DNA of 64,000 nt from Laguncularia racemosa (GCA_037954665.1 JBBMOL010000092.1:2356001-2420000), one strand, 5' to 3'. Numbered from the stretch's first letter, positions 22,110 to 36,477 are shown. Numbers and translations are program-made. Notes: generated from the sequence alone by a model not told the origin.

Positions 22110-24170
22110 GTTCAGGAGGAGGAGGCAAAGTTAAGGAAAAATGGATATGGTCAACGAGATTTGGTAATTGGTACCGCCCTTCGCCTATCGATATAAAACG
22201 TGTCTTCTGTACGAGAAACAAAGACGCTTTGACATATCTTTATTTCCTGAGTAAACTAATTGGACTGGACCCTTCTTGTTCAGTGAATCACTGCCATGCA
22301 GGTCATTAAATAAATAAATTACGTCATGCATGAAACAGCCTACGTTCCCATGCCAGCAAGCATGTTCCCTAAGCCAACGGTATATATAAGGCAGGCTATT
22401 TTAGCAAGGGTCCTTCCTTTTAAAGAAAAACATGTTTCAATTAAGTACTAGTTAAACTTGTGCGTAGATTATTAACAAAGGATACATTATATATATATAT
22501 TATGGGTTGCAGCTGTAGATAAGATCACAATATACAATAGACAAAAGAGCTATATAAATAAATAAGGGAATATGTTATTATGTGAAAAAGAAAAAAAGAA
22601 GAAAAAAAATAAAAATACTAGTATAATCAAAAGTAATACAATACGGTTTCCTTATGATTATAAGGCATTAATTTCCTCCTAACCAAGATCCTAGTTAGAA
22701 TTTTCTAATCTAACTTCCACTATTAATACACTTAATTGCATTTATATAACTTATACACCAATAAACTACAAAATAAGAAGCTGCATATGCCATAAAATTG
22801 CTCCCATCAACCATGTACGAGTCACCACCATGCTTGCTTGTCCAACAAGTGGCCACCTTGGCAGTTGACTGCCACCTAGGTTAGTTAGCTAGCCTCCCTT
22901 GGCTGACTCGTCGTACTAGCCAGTCACTCCGATTTCATCCACTGTCCATTTCTTAGTCTCGACGTCTAAGAAACGAGACATCTTCCACTGGGTTGTGCCA
23001 TCATTTTGCCGGTCAGATTATTAGGCTTGTCAATTTCAATGGTTACTGTACTGTATACATCTGGCAAGTAAGAGTGCGCGTTATGGCCTGACATACAATT
23101 CCTCCTTGACGGATCTTTTTGAGGCCTAATTGAAGACAATAAGTAGACTTTCAAAACTACCCGTGATTTAAGATGAGATAATCTAGCAGACTTGTTAACT
23201 TCAAAAACAAACACGACACAGCACAACACCCCAAAATTCCAATACAAGACTAGAAATTTCACCCTTAGAAAGATAAAGAGGAATCTCAACAACCTAAAAA
23301 GATTATTGGTTGTTAAAATCATAATCCTACTTATAATTATTATTTATAAAATTAATAGAATTGTATAAATAATATAAAATTAATAAAATTAAAATTTTAT
23401 ATAATTATATATTTAAATTTATAATTTTATCAACGGTTTATATTTAAATAATATTATTTTTATTTTAATTAAAATAAATTTTATAAAATTATAAATTCAT
23501 AAAATTATATATTTAACTTACGATTTTAATAATCATAATCAGTATATACGCAACACATGACGCATTCGAATTGAAAGAATATAGGCGAGCATTTGTTATA
23601 GTATTGGTATTTTCAAAAGTTAGGGATGTTTCACTTTCAAAAGTCTCTTTGCTCTTCCTTTTTTCCTTTCCTGTGTTTTTTCCTGGATCTTAGTGTCAGG
23701 AACCTTTTGACAAAAATTGTGTACACACTCGTAAGTCGTAACGTAATATGCGAAAAATGAAAAAAAAAAAAAAAAACCTACCTTACACACAAACACATTG
23801 GACTCATTTTGTACAAAAAATCATATTATATGTGGAAGATGATTGAGTTTGTGTCTTTTATTTAACCCGACTTTAAAACTGGTCAGTCTTGCTTTTTAGG
23901 TCTATGTCAAAAATATAAATCTCATTTCTAGTTTTTCATTGACTTGTGAATACCTTTAATTTATGACCCAATTCTCCATACTTCTTCTTCTTCTTTTTTC
24001 TCTTTTCCCTAATAATAAAAATATAGCTCAATTAGAGCCCTAAGTTAATTATGTACGCTACAACGCACTGCCTTGAACGGAACCCTTCTACGTTTTGTAA
24101 GGCTTCAAAACAATATGGATATCCTTTTTCACTGCATGAAATTTCAATACGCAGAAATGGTATTTACGTC
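22110..24170. other. MYB upstream region and AT-rich intergenic DNA
   Basis: Contains the distal MYB promoter region. A minus-strand ORF at 23322-22966 (118 aa) has a non-repetitive C-terminal half (NCMSGHNAHSYLPDVY...) that I do not recognise; its N-terminal half is low complexity. It may be a relic or chance. 23330-23530 is almost pure A/T. Confidence 0.4.
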
Positions 24171-24178
24171 CAAATCAT

Positions 24179-24321
24179 GCTAATAATATACTATTACTAC
24201 GTTTGAAGTAAAAAAAAAGTATAAAATGATGGATGCATTAAATATTCGCTAATAATATATATTGTTACTACGTTTGACCCAAAAAAAAAAGAGTATAAAA
24301 TGATGGATGCATTAAATATTC
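24179..24321. repeat. Tandem duplication of a unit of about 70 bp
   Basis: Copy 1 at 24179-24247 and copy 2 at 24248-24321 both run GCTAATAATATA... to ...GATGCATTAAATATTC. They differ in an A-run and a few bases. Confidence 0.85.
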
Positions 24322-24329
24322 TTCGTACC

Positions 24330-27300
24330 GGCAGTCTATAATTAGCAATTAGCAAACCTAGTTGCACTTCTTAAGGTACTCTAAATAAACTGAGAACAAA
24401 TGCAAACTTCAGTGTGTATCGACATTTAATTACGTATGAAAATGAAAGTCTCCCATTTATAGATAAACCGAGGATGCAAATCCAATCACTTTTGTTAAAT
24501 GCACATGCAAAAATGTTGTTTCATTACAGCTGTTCTTATAGAGATTGTTCCATACACGCATAAGAATAAGAAGCTTATTGTCGGCTGCATTTTCTTGACC
24601 TATTTATTAAATGAACCTGGTACCTAAGTAGATGTATGTAATATTACTCGATTATAAAAAAGTTAATTTTAATTATGGACTATTTGAATTGAGTTTGAAT
24701 TTAAGATACTTGAGTAATTTATTAGGTTATTATGGTTGAACTTTATAATATTTAACTCGACTAGTTTGTCAAGCTCATTTAATAATTAGATATTATTTGA
24801 GTTCAAGTTGAGTTTAAATATTATTATATTAATATATATATATTAATGGAGTCTAAACTAATTTAAAATTTTTTTAAATACTACTTAATTGAGCTCGAAT
24901 ATGAATTCGGTACTAAAGTGTTTTGTCTCAAACTGGTTCACAATTCCAACTATGGAAATGAGCTGATAATAATGGTTTAATTATTAACCCCTCAGTTGCA
25001 CCTAATTATGGAGAGGAAGGGAAAAAGACAATAATTTCACTCTGAGAAAGCTACCAAGCCACATGTTACAATCATTGACCATCGTTTTCATTAATGAATT
25101 CCATCATTGTAATTGACCACGCCTAAAATTCAAAATATCAAACCGTTGCGTTTGTTAATGTTATTTGGATCCTTTAGTTTATGCAGAGATCTCTATTCAT
25201 TTATAATATGTTTATGTTGAGCAGGGGTTTTAAATTTTCATCATATTGCTTTCTTAAGAATTCTGTATACTGCTCAAGCCGAAGTGAAAAATAAATATAT
25301 GGAAAAGCTTAATTAACTCATCTAAATCAGCCTACAAACTTCATGTTTGTAGCTCCTAAGACCAGAATTAATTTCCAAAACAAGAACTACTTAAGCTATA
25401 GTCCCACTCATTAGAAAACCCTTTGACTCTATTAATTTCAAGACAACACGGCAATTATCCAAGCAATGATTGTTTTATCTGTAGCTTAATTTAATAAATG
25501 ATTCGAGACATTTGTTAAGTTCGTTTAATAATAAAAATATTTAGGGTTTCTGGGCAAGATTACATATATCTCGAGTGCTCGTTATCCTTTCGAGACAAGG
25601 GCTTCCACGGAAAGAAAAAGTGTTTGGTAAGTGATGAAAATGGAGAACTTCGATTTGAGGTTGAGTATAGCTCGGTTTGGTTAGCATGTCCTCTGACTAT
25701 AAAATGATATTGACTTCGACAATCGTAGACGAATTTCAAAAGATGAATTACCTGTAAGTATTCTATGCAGCTGGCTTCCATTTCGATCATGATAGATACT
25801 TTGCTCTAACTCTGCTTGTTTGTTTGCATTTATGTCTCTTCAGAGATCAAAGTCAAGCTCAAGCAGGATACACATGCTTTAGGGGCACGTATGTCACGAT
25901 GCGGTGATATAGAGACAGTTTCATTTTCAAAATTCTTCCCCGCCATTCTTGTCTCACTTGGAATTTGCTGGATGATCGTCATAATAGTAGATAATAGATC
26001 AGAGTTTTAGTCAAGTGAAGTCGAATCACACAATATAAAACTCAAATCTTGATTTTTACGATATACTTGGTAAGTTCAAACTCCACATTTCAAGATTCTT
26101 TAGATTTGTTTATTTTGAAAAATTAACATTCCTTCTACTTGAGATTATACAAAAGCTCAAATTGAATCTACATAGCTTTACATAATAACGTAAATTTAAA
26201 ACCGATTATTGTGAAGTATAATTCAGATTATTCTCATGTCATCAGTTGATTAGTCTACTTGTAAATAGTTGATTGATTGTAACATGTACTAGTATATGCT
26301 GATGCGTAAATACAGTTAGTCCACTTGTAAATTTAAAATCGATTGTTATGAAGAATAATTCAGATTATTTTCGCTTATCATTAGTTGATTAGTCCAGTTA
26401 TAAATAGTTGATTAGTTGTAATATTTATTAATATATGCTGATGTATAAATGCAGTTAATCATTATAGCAGACTATAAATAGTCTTGTCATAGAGTCGGTT
26501 AAACTACTACGACATTTTCACTATTTCTTCAACAAACGAATATTGTGATCTTTAGCAGTTTTTTTCCTTTGGTTTGTAGAGAATTTCATCGGTTCGGTTC
26601 ACATCATTTTGAAATTGTCTCACCTAATTGCTTAAACCCAAGCTTGCTTAACAAGCCACTCAGGCGGTTTAAATTTAACTCAAACAAATCCTGAGTTCAA
26701 CCATGTTAGTATTACTCCCTCCCCCCTTTTTTTTTTCTTTTTCTTTTAATGAAATCAAACGATCTGTTTTTTATCTAACAAAGAATTTTAAGTGTGTATG
26801 ATTAATTATGATGATCTAATCCTATCAATAAGATATATTTGGATAATATGTTTGAATTTTTGTCATAAAAGCTTAATTATGTTTATAGCCTGACATTTCT
26901 TTATTAGAGCCGTATTTGAATAAAAGTTGGTGGATGTTTTCAAAAGCGTAATGTATTATGATGTACTTGTCGCCATGCTTTTTCCTTAAAATCTTTGCGT
27001 ATTCAACTTTACCAAAGAAATGCTTTTATTGTTTTCTTGTTTCTCCAAATTCTGAATTTATTTTCCATGAACCATCCAAGGAATTTTTGGCGTCCCGGCA
27101 GTTCTATATAAGGAAGCTCGTCTTACTCAAGCACTTCAAGCTTTTGCATGCATTTACCCAGCATCCGACTGTGTGTAAGGATTTTTCGACTATAAGCAAG
27201 TGTTAGGACACTTTCTTCCTTGTAATTTGTTTAGAGAGAGTAATCGAAGCATAAGGAGGAAATTATATAAAACTTGGACTCAATTTTCTGCCATCTTTTT

Positions 27301-30190
27301 CTTTTTCTTTTTCTTTTACTTCTTACTTTATATTTATTATATTTGTTGTTGTGTAAGAGAGATTTAATTTGATCAAATTAAGCAATTAATATCATTAAAC
27401 TCGGAAATCTATAAGCAGACAACGAAAAGAGTAAGATATTCTCAAACTATTTTTTAAAATACAGATTTTCTCCCTCTTAATTGCTAGCTCGGGATCTTCA
27501 AATTGAAATAGTCTGCGAGTGTTTTTTGGACATCCATACCCCTATTACCTTCTTCTTCTTTTTGTAACATTATTTGTCCTTGCAGATAAGCAATAAATTT
27601 AAAAATGCTTTATTTATTTTAACCAGTACTTTGAAATATTCTTCATCTTTGGCTGGGATAAAAAAAGGGGGGGGCAAGAGGATGTACAAATATACTTCAA
27701 TCATATAGTATTAATATTTCGTTATCGATCTTTTAAAACACAAACTAAAACTATGAAAAAAAACCCTATAATTATCTCCATGTTTTTGGTGCCTAGGAAA
27801 TAACGAATCCAGCTTTCAGTATGTCCTACACATTAATCGACTCTAATTCATGCATCATGGATCATGCTTACCAAATATCCTTTTTCAAGTATTAGCGGGG
27901 CATATAAAAATTATTATTTGAGTAAATCATAGATACATCGTTTAAAATTATTAGACAGACTCCTAAACTTTTAAATTTTATTTTTATTTCTGTTTTTTTT
28001 TTTAAATACACATATATGCGAAACTATCACTATTATTAGTTCTTTCAATATCTTTGTGAGGAATTTAGCAACCATTGATGTTGATATTTAGGTATTCTTA
28101 AAAGTCATGAGAGAAGAAAAGTTGTTTTATAAGAGTTTAAAAGGTCTATTTATACTTGACCAATGTTCTAAGAAGTCTACTTGTAATTATCTGTAAATAT
28201 TATCTACCTAATAAGATTGAGACTGTAATGGAGTTAAATCAAGATAATATTCTACTAAGATTGAATTTAAACTCTATTTGAAATTTTAGAGCTTGAGCGA
28301 AGTCCAAGCTTAGAATTCTAAGCTTAGGGATAGCTAATGAGTCTAAATTTGACTTAGGCGATTAGTCATTTATGCTCTATTTATATATATAAATTTATTT
28401 TTTAACTAAAATAAAATTGATATTTAAGTTCGATTTAAACTTGTCTAATGTTTAAACTCAATTCGAGTTTGATTAAACTGACTAATAATCAAACAAAATA
28501 TTATAAAATTTAAACCCAACTCAATAATCTACTCGATTAGTTTGATCTCGAACAATTAAACCATTGTTACAATGATGTTGAGTAAATATTAAGTAGAATT
28601 CAAATAACTCATGGATAGTTTTTACTCATTTATATTCCCAGGGAGGAATGCTATATACGTCAGAAATCTAGAAGCCTGTGGAAGGTACATGCTAGATTAC
28701 CGAATAAGTGTCGACGAGGAAGAGGAATTAGTAATTGATATATTCGTAACTGACTTATATTTTAATTAGATCACTTAATAAGTATATAGCCATTTCCCAG
28801 TTGTTAATTATTTATCGAAGCTTATTACGAGATCTGAACTTGTGGATAGCGTGAGAGATTTGTTTCATCTAATTGATAACATTAGATTATGTTAATAAGG
28901 TTACATTATAATGCACACTTTAATTAATTGTTAACGCAAACATAAATGAAGTCGTGAAAAACAAAGTTGCGGGTCACATTTGCCGTCTATATATTAATTG
29001 GTGGCCCGGCCCTGAAGTTGAAATCATGACGGTTTACGCGGATCATCGTTGCATCATAATTTTTGAATTTTGCACTCTCAACTATCCAAAGTATCGTGTG
29101 AGTTAAGTGTTAGGGTCTCTACTCTTTAGCATGAGAAAGCCCCAAAAAGCTTTCGTGTTTTCAATGTTACTCTTCATTATATCTTCTTTAATCGCATCTT
29201 GTTATATTTGAAAGGATTTTGATTGCTTATATCAATTTTTTTGTCTCATTACTTATACATAACAGCATGTAATTAAAGGAAATATATACTTTTCAAAATG
29301 TTGAAAATTTTATATGAAAAACTCAAGTCAATCTCAATTTGTAGCCTCTCACTTTCAATGTGTAAATAGAGTCAACAATTTATTTAAATCTAAAAAATTT
29401 GATGTTAAAAAAGAAAAAAAAAACTTAAAATCATTATATAATCATTTCAATAAATGGATTTATAACTTAAATTCATAACACGGCTTATTTAATAAATGAG
29501 TTTTACAAATCAACCCAAGAAGTCATGTTTTAACTTACCAATAATATGAGAAAATCTAAAGGAAATGAAGAAGCTAAGTGATGTGAGCATGGATTGGATT
29601 CAACTCGGTAATAGGTATAGTAGGAACCACCTGGCCAACCTTGGAATGAAAGCCATTCAGCCTAAGAGTGGTCCTCCAGAAGAGGCAGTTGATTGGGCCA
29701 GCTGAAGTTCACTCAATATTATCTACCATTTTAATTGCTTGTTTTATTGTGTATCCTGGTTTGTCAGCTTCCTTTATTGAATTGTTTCCTACTTTTTCAT
29801 ATTCTTTTATCATGTACTTCTTAGGTTATTAAATAATTTCATTTTTATTAAGTTGTTTCCTACAATGCTTAGACTTTATTTAGCCTATAAATAAATAAAG
29901 CATCCAATTAAGAGTTAAAAAGTCAAGATGAACAGATAACTATTGTGTTTTTGCTCTTATTAAAAACCTTATTCTTGCGGTGCTCAAATTTATAATTATG
30001 GTTGTTGGCTCTTATTAGTCAACGATTCTTAATATTAAACCTAAGGTTTTTAATTTCTTACTTTATATTTACGATTCTCGGTTCTATAATCAATGGGTCA
30101 ACATGTCAATTTGGTTCTAACATTCTTGGATTGCTCTTTGTTCCATAAAAAGCAAATGAGTAAAGAGATAGCGCATCTAAAAGCAGTATC
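24330..30190. other. AT-rich intergenic DNA
   Basis: Apart from the duplication at 26190-26460, I see only scattered short ORFs (for example 25560-25790 and 26958-27206) with no recognisable domain. No RNA gene was found. A non-AT patch at about 29570-29710 is unassigned. Confidence 0.5.
26190..26460. repeat. Tandem duplication of about 137 bp
   Basis: Copy 1 at about 26190-26326 and copy 2 at about 26327-26460 both run GTAAATTTAAAA[CT]CGATT... through GTTGATTAGTC... to ATATGCTGATG. The sequence just downstream (about 26470-26560) contains a CTATAAATAG box. The whole could be part of a degraded LTR with internal repeats, but no partner LTR was found. Confidence 0.75.
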
Positions 30191-30204
30191 CACAAAGCTA
30201 TTTT

Positions 30205-30907
30205 AAAGAGGTTTGGATTTATAATCATATCTAGATCAAACTTTAAATATAAATAATTCCAACTTGTTCTAATGTGGAACAAATTTAACCAAATCCAAAC
30301 CCAAACCCATTATTATCGTGAGATGACTTGTGTGTGGGGGATGGATTGTATCATGGATTGCCAACTCTAGAAACAAACAATACTATATGCACCACGGGGA
30401 GTATTAAGGGAACAATAATAGACTCTAAAATTCTCTGTCAAATGCTTCCACTGTAAGCACACCATTGTCAACCAGCTACAATAAAAAAAAAATTAAAAAA
30501 AAACTCCAATACCATTCAAGTAATCCAGGTGCATCTATAAAATAGTTTACAATAGGAAGTTTAAAGAGATTTGGATTTATAATCATATCTAGGTCAAACT
30601 TTAAATATAAATAGTTCCAACTTGTTCCAATATAGAACAAATTTAGCCAAACCCAAACCCATTATTATCGTGAGATGAATTGCATGTAGGGGACAAGTTG
30701 TATTATGGATTGCAAACTCTAGAAACAAACAATACTATATGCACCGTGGGGAGTATTAAGGGAGCAATAATAGACTCTAAAATTCTCTGTCAAATGCTTA
30801 CACTGTAAGCACACTATTGTCAACTAGCTACAATAAAATAAAACAAAAATTAGCTCCAATACCATTCAAGTTATTCAGGTGCATCTATAAAATAGTTTAC
30901 AGTGTGG
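30205..30907. repeat. Tandem duplication of about 358 bp
   Basis: Copy 1 (30205-30556) and copy 2 (30563-30907) run from AAAGAG[GA]TTTGGATTTATAA to AAAATAGTTTACA, with about 90% identity by eye. The shared stretch includes GGGGAGTATTAAGGGA and CTGTAAGCACAC. No coding frame is conserved. TG/CA ends and target duplications were looked for and not found. Confidence 0.9.
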
Positions 30908-30909
30908 TG

Positions 30910-33900
30910 AGTATAAACAAGTTCTATACAAGCATGCATGTAGTAGTTAAATAGGCAGCATAAAAACCTGACATCAAGTTTCAAGAAGGTTTGGATATTA
31001 CACAAATTGTAAAGTATACTAAAGTATGAGCTTACAATAAATTTATACACTGATGATGCATCCTTTCATGTCAAATATTAATTTAGTTATTACAACCCAT
31101 CATAGTAATTTTAAAAGGATATGTAACTAATGGCTTTTAAAAATAGCATGGGTATAAAAAGTGATGAAGTGATTGACCTCTAATCGTGGAATATAAATAG
31201 AACCGATTTAATAACAGCATTTAAAGGGTTTCAAAGCTCAATAGATGGGAATAGTAAAAATAACTCGTGTATCAATGGGATTGTATCTTAATGTAAAAAG
31301 AGGACGGGCGTCTTATTTAGGGCATTACAACTCTCGTCTTTTTTATGTTATTTATTATTGTTTAATTTGAAGGCTAAACTTTTAGATTAATGGTATTTCG
31401 TTTTATCGAATATCAATGAATTTTATTATTATTATTATTTTTGTGTGTGTTGGGGAAGAGAGAAAAGGAAAGTTAGAGACAGAAAAATTGTACCTCAAAA
31501 AGAACATTTTATTATCTTTTTACCATTTTCCTTTTTATTTAACCATTCCGTCAGGTAATTGGCATCTTTGCTTTTCATTATTGTCTGCCACTTAATATTA
31601 AAGACTATTAATATATTCTTGATTATGACAATAATAATCGAGAAATGTAGCATTAGGATATAGTCTAAGTTTAATTATGATCAGAAATTAAGGTATTGAT
31701 CGAAACCTATCGCCTATCGGATACCGAAAGGGGTTGAATCGTACGTGGTTGGTATAGGCTCTAGTTGTGGGGTACTTCAATTTATGGAATCTTCTTCAAC
31801 AGGGTATAAAGATTAACTTGTTAATTGTTATACCCCCAAGCAACTTTAACAACACAAGTGTTAAAGAATTGCATTTTATTACTGTATATTGGATACACTA
31901 TATCCATCACATATAATATCCCTAATAAATCGAAGAAATATTTAAGTAACCCAAGTTAGACTAAATAACCTAGTCGATGACCAAAATGAAAATGTCTCAC
32001 TTGAAAAGATAACAACTTCTAGGATCTGTAATCTCAAAATTAATAGTTTTAGGCATAATTATCCACATAGTTAAACGTTTAATTTTTTATTGAAAACTGT
32101 ATATACATTGTTTTATATTATGAAAAATTGATCTTTGAACTTTAAATTTAATATAAATATTCCTTCTAAACTTTTAAATATTATAAATAACTCTTATAAA
32201 ATTTGATAAATTGGCATATAACCCCAAAAAGTTGTAAATAATCTCCCTAAACTTTTACTTTGGTGTGTAGACATTCTTTTGATCTTATTAAATAAGTGTA
32301 TTTTAACACCGCTAAATTTAACTTTAATGTGTTTTTTTAATTGAAAAAGTAAACATCCTTTATATTGCTAAATTATTAAAATTATATTTGCAACTTTCAA
32401 AAGTTTAAGCATGTAGCAGCATCAAGATTAATGTTCAAAAAAGTTATTTGTAAATTCCCTAAGTTACCTTACTTTCCACTAAGTACGATGTTTAAGGAGG
32501 TTCCTCGGCGACCCACTTGGCTGGGCCGCTTCCGAGCCCGAGGCAAGCCAGCCTGATATGGGTCAACACGACTTGATACCAACGAAGGCGTCATAGCTCG
32601 TGCCCTAACCAGGCCAGTCCGACAGGTCCTTGAACTTTTTTCAATTACAGCCCATGATGGTCGACCGTAAAGGCCTAGCTTAATCTACATTGTAGTCATT
32701 GTCCAAGCCGAGAAAGCCTTCGTCTTTTCCACCTTGCAAAAGAGGCTCTGCTTATACAATGGCTTGAAGCCCAAACCCATAATTCATTAGTGAGTGCCCT
32801 GCCAGCCAAGTGAATTTGAAGCTATTCATGATAGTTCCGATAATTAACATATTTACTTACAAATTATATGTTGCTGCAAATTAACAAGTAATTTACTTAT
32901 ATGTACTACTTTATAAAGTTCGATATTAAAATATTTAGTGGAAATTTATATTTATGATATAATTTTTCATAAGTTTTTTTTTTTTTACTTTTCCCAAAAA
33001 TCAATATTTAATTATGTTTTTAAACGAAATAACCATAATATATCAAACAGGAACAATTTTTAGTCCGGAAATCATCTACATATACTTTAAGTCTATAACA
33101 CTTGAAAGACCCATGTTATCATAATTCTTTTACTAGTTAGTCTTCGTAAATCTCTCATATAGCATTTTTTTTAAAACAAGAACCTCAGTAATGTGGCATA
33201 AAGACTCTCTTTTTCTTTTATGAAATTTCATATGTATTTCTAAATGGTTATGGAAAGGTTGTACATTTAAATTCATTTTTTTTCTATTTTTTTTAATTTA
33301 TCTCTTTAATATATAATAATATCATAAGATAATTAAAAATTTATACAATAGCTCATAATTTTGGCATTGCTTTCATGGGCTTAGTGGATTCATTGATTGG
33401 GCCATGTCAATTAGAGGCATCCAAGTCTCACCAACTTACATGAATTAGCACAGGTAACCCTACCGTCCACTAAACTTACATGGTTTGTGATAGTTACAAT
33501 ACAGGATATAAAGATTATTTGACAATGCGGTGAATATTAGAATTTTAAGACTTGAAAATGTATTGGATCCTGTATCATTAAATAGGTTTTAGAATGAATA
33601 TTAGATGTTATATGGTATGTTTTGATTTTAAATCTTTAAAAGTTGTGGTCCTAGAGTAGAATGTTTTATACTTCCCTATACCATTGGGGAACCTTCTCAG
33701 AATTTATCATTCCATGCACCACGGGTTTTAGGCTTTAGGATGTCTTGTCTTGTAAATTCTGAACATATGCAGAGTATTGTGTAATTAAGTTGTACAATAA
33801 TACTAATGGTAATGATGTAATTTGATAAATACAATGGAAATTCAACTATATTGACCTAACTTATAATAAATTATATTAAGCAATACTCCTAGAGGTAATT

Positions 33901-34568
33901 ATGTTTATCTCAAATCTCTAATTTAAGTTGATGTTACTGATGTATTTTTTTTTCTTTTTTATTTTTATTAAGATTTATTGTATTATGTATGTTATAATTT
34001 AAATTCAAAAGCAATTTAAATTTATAATTCAACTAATAGTGTTTTTAATTTAAAAAATAAACTCACAAGATACATATCCTTGGAGCTTATAAGTTTCATA
34101 AAATATAATTTTTTAAGTGGTTTCAAGAAATCATAATATAAATTCTAATTCCAAAATTTTAAAATCTATAACCATAAGATGATAAATAGAATAAAAATCT
34201 TTACTCCATTTATTTTATATCCACTCATCCCCTATTTGATATATCCATAATCTAACATCTACTTAAATTTTGGGCAAAACACATCTACTTAAATCATAAG
34301 ATGTCTATGCTTTAAAAAGTTACTTTGTTCCAAGGGTCATACTCTTTTGCATTAAATCATGCTTTTTAGATATATGTTCATTAGAAGATGATGGGTCCAT
34401 GAAAAATTTACATAAAAAAAACATATATCTTAAAAAAAAAAAAATCAAGTATAATGAGGGAAAAAGAAAAGAAAAAAGTCACCCACAAGCCAAAAGAATC
34501 ACCCAAGTAAAAACTGGTTATTATGGATAGTTTTAACGATAGTATTATTTTAGTCACGATTTTTTTTT
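30910..34568. other. AT-rich intergenic DNA with one GC-rich patch
   Basis: 32495-32830 is a sharply GC-richer island (for example GGCTGGGCCGCTTCCGAG) within very AT-rich DNA, with no ORF or domain I recognise. The rest is featureless apart from poly-A/T tracts. Confidence 0.5.
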
Positions 34569-34573
34569 TCTTT

Positions 34574-36477
34574 TGCCAACATTTTAGTTACGATTTTAAT
34601 TGTGTATAAGGATTAATCTGTAAAGGCAATATATCTATAAACAAGGTACAATTTAAAGGGTGCAGCTCTATCCTTTTGTACTGAGCTACATATTTTGGTA
34701 CGTAATTAACGATAAAGACTTGTGGAATTATACATATTAGCATATACGTACCTGTAATACGTGTATAAAAAATAAATAAAGTAGTCCAAAAAATATATAA
34801 CTTATCAAATTATATATCCAATTAATAAAACAAAAAAAATCATAAAACATATTAAAAAGGGGAAATCTACTAAAATATAGTATTTTTTAAAAAATAATTG
34901 TGAAATAAAATACTCGGTAAACTTATTCCCGAAATAGGTGGCGAATGCACAAATTAAGAATACATCTTCAGCAATTTGTATTAAAGGCGCATACTTGGAA
35001 TACACTTTCAATATATTTGATTGAAGGCACATTCCAAGTACATACCTTCAGTACATGTTGTGAATTTTTTTTCGATAAATTTGAAATCAATTTTTATAAT
35101 TTTTAAATTTATTTTAATTTTTTAAAACAAAAAACAAATAATTTGAGAAATTTTATTATTAATTTTTTTATAAAAAATCATGTAAAAAAAAAATCATAAA
35201 TCAATTTTGTGATTATCAGGATGCTCTTAATAGGTCGAACGTTGAGCAAGTATTTCTTCAACCCGATAGACGCTACAATTGTTTTTATGATTTTATTTAC
35301 GTGATCTTTCATAATTTTTTTAATAATAAAATTTCTCAAATTAAATTTTTTTGTTTAAAAAATTAAAAGTTTAAATAAGAATAACAAAAAAATAATTTTC
35401 ATAAATTTAAAAATTATAAAAATTGATTTAATTTTTTTTTCGCAATACATATTGAATGTGCGTTTTCGGTCCATGCCTTAACCACTTATGTCGAGAATAT
35501 GTTTATCGGATACCTTATTTTATGATTACTTAAAAAAAATTATTTTGGTGGATTTCTCAATTGAAAAAAAATGTGAAAAATATTATAAGAAAAATGAAAT
35601 GAAAGTGATCTAATTAAAATATATTAGATAATTGTTGAATAAAATATTTAAGAAATCTAAAATGAAAAATAAATCAGTGAAGATTTTCTACCTTATTGCG
35701 TTTGAAAATGGAGACTATTCAATTAGTTCATAGGAAAATCTAAGGAGATAAAGATATTTCATAATATAAAAATAGGATAAGGAGGGAAAAGAGAAGTGGA
35801 AAAATAGAACTTAAAAGGGAATTGTTTTAGATGACAATGTTGGTGAGTAGAGAGGAAAAGTATGTAATTGAGTCAGTTACTAGTAACTGGAATTTGAGTA
35901 ATAAAAAAGTGGGCTATTACAATATTACTAATATATAAATATTATTTAAGCATATGAAGATCTCTTAACCACTTTTAGTGTCTTTTACGATTGATTCTAT
36001 TAAATATTTTTAAATTATACTTTTAAAACTAATTATTAACCCTTCCTCAAGATAATTACTAATAAAAGATCTCATTCTTAGGGTTAAATTAGTAAATTAA
36101 CCATTAAAACAATGAAGTGCAATCCAATCCCACCTTCATGCACAAAAATCATAACCCATTTAACTCCACTTACCCACTAAACTCTTTTCTTTCCCCTTTC
36201 TTTGCTAAGCTACTATTATTACTTAAAATACAAAAAAGGCTTGAACATTAATATATATATATATATATATTGTTGGAGAGAGAAAATTATCAATTATCAA
36301 TTTTAATTGATCTAAATTTTTAAGCGACCGATACTTTTCTAAATAGACGCTTTCTTTTTCTACTTTAATATTTTTCCATTGTGTAGGTATTGCATGTGCT
36401 AATTGTTTACATATTACTTTAAATCTAACATATGCATTTTCTTTAGATAATTATATCTCCTTTATTATTTTTGTAGG
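34574..36477. repeat. Segment A, left part, of a direct duplication of about 2.25 kb
   Basis: It starts TGCCAACATTTTAGTTACG and parallels 56367-59260 (segment B). Shared blocks include AGGGTGC[AC][GA]CTCTATCC, the foldback MITE, CTACCTTATTGCG and CATATGAAGATCTCTTAACC. It is interrupted at 36478 by Element 2 and resumes at 47159. Segment A lacks about 57 bp present in B near 56427-56481. Confidence 0.9.
34860..35559. mobile_element. Foldback MITE in segment A (Mutator-like)
   Basis: About 700 bp forming a near-complete inverted repeat: arms of about 340 and 280 bp (34860-35197 and 35280-35559) around a loop holding GTGATTATCAGGATGCTC. Termini are GGGGAAATCTACTAAAATA and its inverted counterpart. 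The flanks ATTAAAAAG and ATTGAAAAA look like a decayed 9-bp target duplication, as made by Mutator-like transposases. No transposase is encoded. Confidence 0.75.
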
